A stretch of DNA of 64,000 nt from Dichotomicrobium sp964540795 (GCA_964540795.1 CAZINX010000001.1:62001-126000), one strand, 5' to 3'. Shown: positions 57,401 through 63,914, numbered from the stretch's first letter. Notes: generated by a model not told the origin, from the sequence alone. Numbers and translations are program-made.

Positions 57401-58431
57401 CGCTACAGGTCGAGGCGTTGTCTCATGAGCCGGGCATTTACGAGGAGGTGGACGCGCCCGAGACCGGCTCGGGGGCCTCGGCTGGCATCATTTACGGCCC
57501 GCCGCAGGTCGCGCTGATGGACCTGCCGCTGATCACCGGGGCGGAAGTCCCGCACGCTGGCGCGGTGGCCGCGTTCTCCGATCCGTTCGGCGGGGTGAGC
57601 TTCTTTCGCTCGCCAGAGACGACCGGCTACACGCTCAACACCCGGATCGCCGCGCCCTCCACGGTGGGCGAGACCGAGACCGATCTGTTCTCCGGCCCGA
57701 CCAGCCGGTTCGACCGGGGCAACATCCTGCGGGTGCGCATCTTCACGCCCGATGTGACGCTCGAGAGCGTGTCCGATCTGGCGTTGTTCGACGGGGCCAA
57801 CACGCTGGCGGTTCAAGGCAAGGACGGCAACTGGGAAGTGTTGCAGTTCCGCGATGTGAGCCTTGTGTCGCCGGGGGTGTACGACCTCACCAACCTGCTG
57901 CGGGGCCAGTACGGAACCGAGGACGCGCTGGACGATCCCGTGGCAGCGGGCGCGCGCGTGGTGCGGCTCGATGGCGGGCAGGTGCAGGTCACGATGAGCC
58001 AGGATGAGATCGGCCTGCCGTATAACTGGCGCTACGGGCCATCTCCCGCCCCGATCGACAATTTCGCCTATGTGACCACGCAAAAGGCGTTCACCGGACG
58101 CGGCCTCAAACCGTTCTCGCCGGTGCATGTGAAGGGCATCCGCGATGGCGCGGACGATCTGACCATCTCCTGGATACGCCGGACGCGGGTCAATGGCGAT
58201 GCGTGGGAGCCGTCCAGCGTGCCGCTGAATGAGCCGAGCGAGGCTTACGAGGTGGACGTGCTCGACGGGCAGGCGGTGGTGCGCACGCTGACCGCCAGCG
58301 GCCCGAGCGTGGTTTACACGGCGGCGGATCAGGTGAGCGACTTCGGCTCCGCGCAAGGCAGCGTCGATGTCGTCGTTTACCAGATGAGCGATGTCGTCGG
58401 GCGCGGCACCGGGCGCGTGGCAACGGTTTGA
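54424..58431 (+). CDS. GTA host-specificity/megatron tail tip protein (g15)
   Basis: A 1335-residue tail tip protein, the largest GTA component. A glycine- and alanine-rich hydrophobic N terminus (residues 1-55) could insert into a membrane. A GTA TIM-barrel-like domain spans roughly 400-740, with VFFHLDPLWSSSNIDAIGIDNYWPL-type strands, and a Phage-tail_3 domain follows near 800-960 (IDRNMSPRAALEPLETLFFF). The C-terminal part is fibronectin-like. The ATG at 54424 shares a base with the g13 stop; the longer open frame upstream is an overlap artefact. It penetrates or recognises the recipient surface. Confidence 0.95.
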   Translation: MATLVLGAAGAAAGSALLPGGIGILGATLGGAVIGRAVGTVAGAFIDAALFGASGQAQPREGPRLSDTQVTASTAGSPIPRLYGRARLGAQVIWATNLEEVVETVETSSGGSSGGKGIGGGGSSSSSKQYTYFANFAIGLCEGEISHIGRVWANGDEIDLSKFTHRVYKGTETQTADSLIEAKEGAGNAPAYRGLAYIVFERMALEDFGNRIPQLNVEVFRPVDDLEKQIRAVCIIPAASEFVYEPTETIIRDDGGGFWQQINQNTNQGGTDWTVSIDGLTDTMENTGAVSVFVTWFGDDLRCANCDIKPKVDNDDKDTEPYSWKVQGITRGSAEIVSDKPGGGVAYGGTPADRSVRDALVDLQDRGLKAVLTPFLLMDIPENNGLTDPYDSGASDQPVYPWRGRITVTPAPGETGTVDQTATARTQIESFVGTCAVSDFTVTSDNEVTYSGPSEWSYRRFILHYAHLAKAAENISGTALDAFVIGTEQPYLTWVRDQNDAFPFVDALVDLAADVKAVLPNTKVTYAADWTELPAYQTSKFGGPSGEVFFHLDPLWSSSNIDAIGIDNYWPLSDWRDGDSHTDKLAGTESIYDLDYLRGNITGGEGYDWFYASQADRDSQTRSDITDTTFGKPWVYRFKDIKSWWENVHYDRPGAVENTSSTGWVPESKPFWMMELGCPALDKASNQPNVFFDPKSSESQTPYYSSGKRDDLMQRRHISAFLSHWDPTDDDFVAANNPSSSVYSGRMVDLDYVFIYTWDARPYPAYPNLSEVWADADNWQFGHWITGRAATAPVTQAILKVLEDYGVTDVIAPPVSGDLSGYVIDRNMSPRAALEPLETLFFFDAVESDGKIALRARGQAKSLGTVDTGDVVENAPDAARVSVTRAQETELPGRARISYFNAAGDYESASVETLRLTGGSSRVSSVSLAGTARQSVMYAQAEKLLREQWAARERLSFALPPSFLRAEPGDLITVTTAARNIATRITRITQGQALQVEALSHEPGIYEEVDAPETGSGASAGIIYGPPQVALMDLPLITGAEVPHAGAVAAFSDPFGGVSFFRSPETTGYTLNTRIAAPSTVGETETDLFSGPTSRFDRGNILRVRIFTPDVTLESVSDLALFDGANTLAVQGKDGNWEVLQFRDVSLVSPGVYDLTNLLRGQYGTEDALDDPVAAGARVVRLDGGQVQVTMSQDEIGLPYNWRYGPSPAPIDNFAYVTTQKAFTGRGLKPFSPVHVKGIRDGADDLTISWIRRTRVNGDAWEPSSVPLNEPSEAYEVDVLDGQAVVRTLTASGPSVVYTAADQVSDFGSAQGSVDVVVYQMSDVVGRGTGRVATV

Positions 58432-58440
58432 TGGGGCGTG

Positions 58441-58653
58441 TCAGTCCGCGGGCGCGTCAGACAGTTCAAGGCGGCGCTTGACCAGGTTGATGTCTGCCTC
58501 GATGCGCGACAGCCGCGCCTCCTGCGCGGTCAGCAGTTGCAGCACGGCGCTTTGCGTGGCGGTGATCTCGTTGAGACGCGCCTCAATGGTGTCGAGGCGC
58601 TCGTCGATCCGTCGCAGCATTCGCAAAGTGAGGTTTTCCGGTTCATCGGTCAT
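58441..58653 (-). CDS. Small coiled-coil protein on the opposite strand
   Basis: A 70-residue, strongly charged protein predicted to be one long coiled coil (heptad pattern through MLRRIDERLDTIEARLNEI and LLTAQEARLSRIEADINLVK). Similar small coiled-coil proteins are common in alphaproteobacteria, sometimes beside toxin genes, but none is next to it here. It is antisense to the GTA transcript, ending 9 bases after g15, and its promoter would lie in the same gap as GGAT-loop copy D. Function unknown. Confidence 0.65.
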   Translation of the reverse strand: MTDEPENLTLRMLRRIDERLDTIEARLNEITATQSAVLQLLTAQEARLSRIEADINLVKRRLELSDAPAD

Positions 58654-58782
58654 AGGCGGATGTTAGCGCAGGTCGGACGGCGCTGGCGAGTCATTCGCGT
58701 GCCGGCAATGGCCCCAATTACGGGAACTTTCCGCAATTAGCGGCCAAACGCTTTCAAATCAGACACTTAGCCAACGTGGGCA

Positions 58783-58868
58783 CCTCCCCAGCCGCGCTTT
58801 AGGCGCGGCTGTAAGGCCGACCGGCCGCCGCGCTTGAGCAGCGAAACCGAAGCGCGGATGCGCTTCGG
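58783..58868 (+). repeat. GGAT-loop element, copy D (before the DUF2793 gene)
   Basis: CCTCCCCAG (58783-58791), CCGCGC(T)-TTA-(G)GCGCGG (58792-58808), GGCTGTAAG (58807-58815), GGCC-GACC-GGCC (58815-58826), a diverged third unit CGCGCTTGAGCAGCG with only a short stem, AAACC, and CCGAAGCGC-GGAT-GCGCTTCGG (58847-58868, nine perfect pairs). AAAGGAG follows at once and the ATG is at 58884. Stem sequences share almost nothing with copies A-C, while all four loops and linkers are kept or nearly so. Confidence 0.88.
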
Positions 58869-58883
58869 AAAGGAGAAAATTCT

Positions 58884-59681
58884 ATGCCAAACTCACCGAA
58901 CCTCGTCCTGCCGTTCATCGAGGCGGCGCAGGCGCAGAAACACGTCACGCATAACGAGGCGCTACGGGTACTCGATGCCGCGGTTCAGCTTTCGGTTCTC
59001 GATCGCGACCTGACCGATCCGCCCGGCAATCCGAGCGACGGTGATCGCTACATCGCGGCCTCCGGGGCGACCGGCGCCTGGTCCTCGAAGGATCTGAACA
59101 TCGCGGCCTGGCAGGACGGCGCGTGGGCGTTTCTGGTTCCGCGCGAGGGTTGGCTGTGCTGGGTTGCCGATGAGGACATTCTGCTGGTCTGGGATGGCGC
59201 GGCCTGGGCGGATGCGGGCAATGTGGCGAGTCTCAACCCGGCTTCGGGCAATCTGGTCGGCGTCAACGCCACGGCGGACACCACCAACCGGCTGAGCGTG
59301 AAAGCCCCTGCGGCCTTGTTCGATGCCGAGACTGACGACTTCAACGCGAAGATCAACAAGGACGGGGAAGGCGATACCGCCAGCTTCCAGTTTCAGCAGG
59401 GCTTCACGACCTATGCCGAGTTCGGCCTGACCGGCGACAACGATTTGAGCTTCAAGACCAGCGACGGCGTGAGCTTCTTCACCTCGTTCAAGCTCGACAA
59501 GGACGATGGCCGGCTGCTGATGGAGCAGCCGCTAAAGCTCAAAGCCTATGACAAGAACAGTCTTCCGACCGGATCGGCGGGCGAGATCATCTGGGTTTTC
59601 AACGACGCGGACGGCGCGCAAGCGGCCTATCACGACGGCGGCGGCTGGAAGCGTTTGAAGGACGGCACGACCGTCGCCTGA
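58884..59681 (+). CDS. DUF2793 protein (GTA/phage fibre or spike type)
   Basis: A 265-residue DUF2793 protein. The family start NSPNLVLPFIEAAQAQKHVTHNEALRVLD (quoted in part: LPFIEAAQAQKHVTHNEAL) and the repeated W-rich segments (WQDGAWAFLVPREGWLCW, LLVWDGAAW) are diagnostic; residues 100-265 form a beta-rich C-terminal region. DUF2793 proteins are associated with GTA head spikes and tail fibres that bind capsule or surface polysaccharide. Its position after g15 and after GGAT-loop copy D suggests a surface-binding accessory. A small membrane protein gene follows 31 bases on. Confidence 0.85.
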   Translation: MPNSPNLVLPFIEAAQAQKHVTHNEALRVLDAAVQLSVLDRDLTDPPGNPSDGDRYIAASGATGAWSSKDLNIAAWQDGAWAFLVPREGWLCWVADEDILLVWDGAAWADAGNVASLNPASGNLVGVNATADTTNRLSVKAPAALFDAETDDFNAKINKDGEGDTASFQFQQGFTTYAEFGLTGDNDLSFKTSDGVSFFTSFKLDKDDGRLLMEQPLKLKAYDKNSLPTGSAGEIIWVFNDADGAQAAYHDGGGWKRLKDGTTVA

Positions 59682-59712
59682 TTTGTTGTAATGCACGATA
59701 CAACGGAGATGC

Positions 59713-59922
59713 ATGGCTGAAAAAGTCGACCTCACCCACCAGGCGCAGGACACGCTGCTCGCGGGCGGCCTGATCTCCGCGCCGGCCTGGGCGCCGTGGC
59801 TCACCCGCGTGAACGAGCTTCTGACGACCTTATCGCTGGTGCTCGGTCTGGCGCTCGCTTCGGCCCGGCTTTGGGCTTTCCTGCGCGACCGCCATAGAAA
59901 CCGGGAGGATCGCGAAGGGTAG
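59713..59922 (+). CDS. Small single-span membrane protein, holin-like candidate
   Basis: A 69-residue protein with a helical N-terminal half, one transmembrane segment (about residues 36-56, LTTLSLVLGLALASARLWAFL) and a highly charged C-terminal tail (RDRHRNREDREG). This layout suits small type III holins or other lysis accessories. It lies between the DUF2793 gene and, across an opposite-strand gene, the GH108 lysozyme gene. GGAG lies before the ATG. The lysozyme gene has its own holin-like segment, so this may be a second pore or a spanin-like helper. Identification is by layout only. Confidence 0.55.
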   Translation: MAEKVDLTHQAQDTLLAGGLISAPAWAPWLTRVNELLTTLSLVLGLALASARLWAFLRDRHRNREDREG

Positions 59923-59928
59923 GTCCGA

Positions 59929-60822
59929 TCATTCCGGCCCGAAATTTCTGTTCGGCGCGGTGATATCGAAGCTGGAAACGCCCGGCTGCGGCATGAACAT
60001 CTCGATGCAGTTGCCGGGGCCGTCGGTGAACATCCACGGATGCGTCATGTAGGTGTTGATCGTATAGATCTCGCCGGGATTGAGATTCGCGTACTGGACT
60101 GGCCGTCCGTTGAAATCGATCCACATAACGCCGCGATACGCGCCGGACCTGTTCTGGAAAGTAACAGTTATCGGAAAGTCGGAGTTGCGGGACCGTTCGG
60201 CGCGAAAGACATCGCATGTGGCCCAACGCGGATCGTTGGCCGGCGGGGTTGTCGCCGGACCGGAGACCTGCCCGGGTCGCGGCATGTCCCGGCAATCGCT
60301 GAGGAACCGGACCGCCGGCTGATTGCTCCCATCAAGCGGGAGCCGGATCGCTGCAAACCCCGTGACGTTGTAGCGAAGCTCCGACTTTGCCCGGATAGCC
60401 TGCCAGAGCGGGTCGTCGAGTTGCAGGGCGATGCTCACGCCGTCGATCCCCACCTCCTGAGCACGGATGACGCTGGCATCGACCATCTGGCTGTAACCAA
60501 GCCCGGTAAACTGGACTTGCACGTCCGTGTTTGCGGCCAGCGATCCGACCGGCGCGCTGATGTCGAGGGTCGCATATGTGCCGCCGGCGCCGATATGGCA
60601 TTTCGCGACGGCTTGCACGAGATCGGTTTCGGGGACGCCGTAATAGAGCGTCAGGCGAGTCTGGAAAGGATCCGCGTGGAGAAAGCGCGAATAGTGCCAT
60701 GTCAACTGCGCTGCGCCAGGTTTCGCTGGCAGCACCGCCAGACCTGAACCGAACACGGCGACCGCGAGCGCGATAAACCCAAGCCGTACGCCAAAACGCG
60801 CGAAAATGCCGGTGCCGCCCAC
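59929..60822 (-). CDS. Secreted protein with a C-terminal VHL beta-like domain
   Basis: A 297-residue exported protein with an N-terminal signal or anchor (about residues 13-38). The middle 170 residues are beta-rich, with cysteines that could form disulfides. Residues 217-280 match the von Hippel-Lindau beta domain: an N-R-S motif, then MWIDFNGRPVQYANLNPGE, then HPWMF. Y244, T257, H261 and W263 have exactly the spacing of the hydroxyproline-pocket residues Y98, S111, H115 and W117 of human pVHL. Bacterial VHL-like domains are known, but their ligands are not. It lies antisense within the lysis end of the GTA cluster, ending 6 bases after the small membrane protein gene. Confidence 0.72.
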   Translation of the reverse strand: MGGTGIFARFGVRLGFIALAVAVFGSGLAVLPAKPGAAQLTWHYSRFLHADPFQTRLTLYYGVPETDLVQAVAKCHIGAGGTYATLDISAPVGSLAANTDVQVQFTGLGYSQMVDASVIRAQEVGIDGVSIALQLDDPLWQAIRAKSELRYNVTGFAAIRLPLDGSNQPAVRFLSDCRDMPRPGQVSGPATTPPANDPRWATCDVFRAERSRNSDFPITVTFQNRSGAYRGVMWIDFNGRPVQYANLNPGEIYTINTYMTHPWMFTDGPGNCIEMFMPQPGVSSFDITAPNRNFGPE

Positions 60823-60992
60823 GGCCGTCTCCCTGTAACGCCTACGTCCTGATCCGATATCCCATCGTATTCCGGGCGCGAGTATACCGGCTTATCGTGA
60901 CCGCCGCACCGGAAAACGCGCCGCGAAGCCGCCGAGCGCGGACTGCGCGCGCCAATCGGCCAATCCGCCCGGATTATGTGCGCCAACCCGTC

Positions 60993-61014
60993 GCCGCCCT
61001 AGCGGGCGGCATTT
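60993..61014 (+). terminator. Hairpin with short T-run ahead of the lysozyme gene
   Basis: GCCGCCC (60993-60999), loop TAGC, GGGCGGC (61004-61010), followed by ATTTTCATTT. The 7-base stem and T-rich tail resemble a rho-independent terminator. It lies inside the leader of the lysozyme gene, ending about 22 bases before its start codon, so it could act as an attenuator or stop read-through from upstream. The tail is interrupted, so strength is uncertain. Confidence 0.4.
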
Positions 61015-61035
61015 TCATTTCCGCGGAGCAAAGCC

Positions 61036-61839
61036 TTGAAAGAGAACTTCGAGACCGCCCTGCGCCATATCCTCGAATTTGAGGGCGGCTATGTCGACCA
61101 CCCCAACGATCCTGGCGGCGCGACCAATCTGGGCATCACGCGCGAGACGCTGGCTCGCTTCCGCGGCCGCCCCGTTTCCAAGGCGGAAGTGCGCGGGCTC
61201 GACATCGACACAGCGCGCGAGATTTACCGGCGGTTCTACTGGGACGCACTGCGATGCGACGAGATGCCGGCAGGCATCGACCTGGCGTTGTTCGATGGCG
61301 GCGTCAATCAGGGACCTGGCCGGGCGGCGCGCCTGTTGCAGGCCGCGCTCAGGGTCGGCGTCGACGGGATCATCGGGCCGCTCACGCTCGGCGCGGCGCG
61401 GGCCGCTGAGCCGAGAGAACTGCTCGACGAATTCATGGCGCGGCGGATGCGCGCCTATGGACGGCTGGTCAGCCTGTTCCGGACCTTTGGGCTGGGCTGG
61501 TCGCGTCGGTTGATGAAGGCACACAGCGCGGCGCAAGGGTTGATCGATGAAGCGGGGCAAGCCGCGCCCAAACCGCCGCCAGCGCCGGAAGAGGAGCACA
61601 AGGGAAATATGGAGGAGCGATTCATGTCTTTCGTGATCGAGCGGCTGCGCGAGCCGTCCACCTACGCGGGCGTAGCCGCGTTTCTGGCGGGCATAGGCCT
61701 GTTCGGGCTGAGCGAGAGTGAATGGAACCAGGTCTTCGGCGCAGTCGCCTCGGTGGCCGGCGTCGTGGCGATGCTGATGCGCGACGGTGCGGGCGACACT
61801 GAGAAGGAACGCGCGCCTGCCACGGACGAGGGCGAGTGA
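61036..61839 (+). CDS. GH108 lysozyme fused to a holin-like segment
   Basis: A 267-residue endolysin. Residues 1-180 are a GH108 N-acetylmuramidase domain: the catalytic Glu lies in EFEGGYVDHPNDPGGATNLG, and LALFDGGVNQGPGRAARLLQ and VDGIIGPLT are typical (the latter part of a peptidoglycan-binding-like C-terminal subdomain). A Pro/Glu linker (about 183-195) leads to two hydrophobic segments (about 215-255, with SESEWNQVFGAVASVAGVVA) as in phage holin superfamily proteins. So lysozyme and membrane part are one polypeptide. The start is TTG at 61036 with GGAG at 61025-61028. It would release GTA particles by host lysis. Confidence 0.85.
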   Translation: MKENFETALRHILEFEGGYVDHPNDPGGATNLGITRETLARFRGRPVSKAEVRGLDIDTAREIYRRFYWDALRCDEMPAGIDLALFDGGVNQGPGRAARLLQAALRVGVDGIIGPLTLGAARAAEPRELLDEFMARRMRAYGRLVSLFRTFGLGWSRRLMKAHSAAQGLIDEAGQAAPKPPPAPEEEHKGNMEERFMSFVIERLREPSTYAGVAAFLAGIGLFGLSESEWNQVFGAVASVAGVVAMLMRDGAGDTEKERAPATDEGE

Positions 61840-62131
61840 ATTGTTGCCGCGATGCTGTCACGGCGAAACGTGACGCACAGACTTTCGAAACCGCCCGATG
61901 TTGCCGGCGGAGATCGAGCGGGCGGACTGCCGGATGTCCGCTATTGACAAGTCAAGGCGCGTTCGCCCGATGCGAGCCGAAAGACAACGAAACCCGGCGC
62001 CAGACCTGCCCAATCTCATCGACGGATAACCGAATCCGCTAGCTAGGGAAGGGTAGAAAGACCGCGCCGGCACGACGTAGTGAAACAGGTTTCGTCGGAT
62101 CATATGGGTGCAGCGCAGCCTTCAATCCGGA

Positions 62132-62141
62132 TTGTATACAA
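62132..62141. promoter_or_regulatory. Second TTGTATACAA palindrome in the lysozyme/SleB-like gap
   Basis: TTGTATACAA here is identical to the core of the palindrome at 27789-27800 in the glc/LysR divergent region (ATTGTATACAAC versus GTTGTATACAAC over twelve bases). It lies about 100 bases upstream of the SleB-like gene and 50 bases upstream of its candidate promoter. The surrounding 405-base gap (61840-62244) holds no supported gene; a GTCACG/CGTGAC hairpin with a GCGAAA loop lies near 61858-61874. Confidence 0.55.
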
Positions 62142-62182
62142 CGATCTCGACATAAAAATTGAACGAATTTTGACTTCCGCCG

Positions 62183-62212
62183 TTGTCCCGCGCTGCGTTT
62201 CAATTTTATAAC
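62183..62212 (+). promoter_or_regulatory. Candidate promoter of the SleB-like gene
   Basis: TTGTCC at 62183-62188 and TATAAC at 62207-62212 are separated by 18 bases. The -10 is good (five of six consensus bases) and the -35 moderate. The region is locally AT-rich. It lies about 32 bases upstream of the ATG at 62245. Confidence 0.35.
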
Positions 62213-62244
62213 AAGAGGGAAGGCAAAAGCGTACCAGCCATCAA

Positions 62245-62742
62245 ATGGCCAAAAACGCAAACTCGGGGGCACAAATGATTGCGAGTTTGGGGGCGACAAT
62301 CCACGATATATTGGCAAATGCCGTTCTGAGGGGTAGCCGGACGCGTGGTCAGTCGGAGCTGATTGCGCTTGCCTGGACTCTGCGCAATCGCGCAGAGCGC
62401 GCCATACCCGGCGCCGAAAGCGTTGTGCTCGATTCCGCCCAGGCGCGCGAGTTCGGGCAGCGGCTGCTCGCGGATGCAGGCGTGGAGAACGGGCACGAAG
62501 CGCTCGCGAACGGAACCGATCAGCATCAAGATGACATGGCGTACCAGCAGGCGCTCGCCTGCGTTTCGCTTGTCTTCGACGGACTGGTGCCAGATCCCAC
62601 CGGCGGGGCCACCCGTGTGCATCCCCACGATCAGGCCCCGTGCTGGGCCGAGGATTTCGAGGCGACGGCGCTGATCGGTCCGCTTATGTTCCTGCGTGAG
62701 CGGGCCGATTCCGAAGACGCCCGCAAACCAGACCCGAACTGA
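62245..62742 (+). CDS. Divergent cell-wall hydrolase SleB-like protein
   Basis: A 165-residue protein without an obvious signal peptide. Its pattern follows the SleB hydrolase domain: LIALAWTLRNRAE in place of the usual helix, a YQQALACVSLVFDGLVPDPTGGATRVH-type middle and CWAEDFEATALIG at the end. The usual Glu of the EARGE motif that precedes the helix is missing; the sequence there reads AVLRGSRTRGQSE. It may therefore be inactive or use another residue. It lies between the GTA lysozyme and the puf operon terminator and converges on pufC. A TTGTATACAA palindrome precedes it. Confidence 0.65.
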   Translation: MAKNANSGAQMIASLGATIHDILANAVLRGSRTRGQSELIALAWTLRNRAERAIPGAESVVLDSAQAREFGQRLLADAGVENGHEALANGTDQHQDDMAYQQALACVSLVFDGLVPDPTGGATRVHPHDQAPCWAEDFEATALIGPLMFLRERADSEDARKPDPN

Positions 62743-62789
62743 ATTTTGCAGCGCGCAGACCTTTGTCGGCAGCGGTCCAGCCCTGCCGC

Positions 62790-62821
62790 AAAAAAAGCGG
62801 CGCCCGGTTGCCGGCCGCCGC
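62790..62821 (-). terminator. Rho-independent terminator of the puf operon
   Basis: Read on the minus strand, GCGGCG...CGCCGC with an inner CCGG/CCGG pairing forms a long GC-rich stem (62797-62821), followed at once by seven T residues (62796-62790). It lies about 50 bases beyond the pufC stop codon and also separates the operon from the convergent SleB-like gene. Confidence 0.92.
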
Positions 62822-62871
62822 AAGGCTTGTCGAGATTGGCGGCGCGAGGCCAGCGCCCCGCTCCGCTCCGG

Positions 62872-63903
62872 TTATTGGCTCACCGACAGCAGCGATGGAT
62901 AATCTTTCGCCATCTGCGCGCCGTAGAGCGGTTTGTTGACGCCGAAGTGGCAAGTTGCGCAGCTCGCCTTCGGCGCATCCCCCAGCGGGCCCAGCCGGTT
63001 TTCCGGGTAGGTGTCACGCAGCGGTATCAGGTAATCGATATTCAGGTCCTGCACCATTTGCAGCCCGTGCCACGCGTTCACGCGCATCGGCGTGCTGGAG
63101 CTCCATTCGCCGAGCGAACGGGAGTTGTGGCAGTAAGTGCAGTTCACGCCGAGCGATTCCGACATGTGGATCATCAGGCCGTAGGTCGACTCGGTCTGCT
63201 GGATCGACTGCCCGCCAGCAGTGGTCGGGAGCGGCCTGTTCGGAATCACCCGGATTTGCGGGTCTTCCGTGGCAAGCTGCTCCTCAAAATTGTAGGGCAG
63301 AGATGATAGCCCCACGACTTCTTGCGGGCGGTTCTGGCCGGTTTGCGCCTGGACGAAGGCCTGCATCCCTTCTTCCTGCGGATCGTTGAACCAGATGTTC
63401 GCAGGCACCGGCTCGCCGCGATGGCAGGTCCAGCACGTCACGCCCGTGTCGCCGACATGCTGGGTCCAGTTGGCATTGATGTGCTGGGTCATCTGCAACA
63501 TTCGCCGCGAGACGACCTTGGTGTAAAGCGAATCCGATGATAGCGGCTCGCCCGGCTCGTGGCAGTAGTTGCAGCCTTCTTCCTGCGGCGCGACCCATTC
63601 GGTGATCGCCACCATGAGACGGTTGAACTGATCCACGCTGGTGTCGCCAAGCACCTGAACGTTTTCGTAGAAGTCGCCGGCGCGTTCGCCTTCCGTCGAC
63701 TCGAGAGGATAGGGCTCGGGCGGCACCCGGTTGACACCCTCGTTGGGCGTCTGACGCCTTGGATTGGTGAGGTGCTCCATGGCCACGCCGCGATACCCGG
63801 TCTGTTCCACGTCGATCGGCGGGCGGTCCCAGTCTGGCGCGAAGATCATGGCGATCGTGAGCATCGCGACAACGACCACACCTACGGAGATTCCGAGTTT
63901 CAT
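62872..63903 (-). CDS. pufC: Photosynthetic reaction centre tetrahaem cytochrome c subunit
   Basis: The 343-residue cytochrome that re-reduces the photo-oxidised special pair. Four haem sites are present: CNYCH, CWTCH, CTYCH and CATCH. Axial ligands fit the Blastochloris viridis subunit: methionines in QFNRLMVAITEWV, RRMLQMTQH and YGLMIHMSESL for haems 1-3, and a histidine in QHINANW for haem 4. The N terminus is one uncleaved hydrophobic anchor (ISVGVVVVAMLTIAMIF) with no lipobox cysteine, unlike the lipidated B. viridis form. AGGAGG lies before the ATG. It follows pufM directly and ends the puf transcript. Confidence 0.98.
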   Translation of the reverse strand: MKLGISVGVVVVAMLTIAMIFAPDWDRPPIDVEQTGYRGVAMEHLTNPRRQTPNEGVNRVPPEPYPLESTEGERAGDFYENVQVLGDTSVDQFNRLMVAITEWVAPQEEGCNYCHEPGEPLSSDSLYTKVVSRRMLQMTQHINANWTQHVGDTGVTCWTCHRGEPVPANIWFNDPQEEGMQAFVQAQTGQNRPQEVVGLSSLPYNFEEQLATEDPQIRVIPNRPLPTTAGGQSIQQTESTYGLMIHMSESLGVNCTYCHNSRSLGEWSSSTPMRVNAWHGLQMVQDLNIDYLIPLRDTYPENRLGPLGDAPKASCATCHFGVNKPLYGAQMAKDYPSLLSVSQ

Positions 63904-63914
63904 GAGAACGCCTC

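Noticed and set aside
49574..58868. GGAT-loop elements as rho-independent terminators
   Set aside because: None is followed by a T-run, and four of the five end at a ribosome site where termination would silence the gene directly downstream.
40558..61839. An ordinary prophage
   Set aside because: No integrase, repressor, replication or excision gene and no attachment-site duplication is visible, and the gene set follows the GTA order g1-g15 with a short tape measure. A decayed prophage ancestor is still possible in principle.
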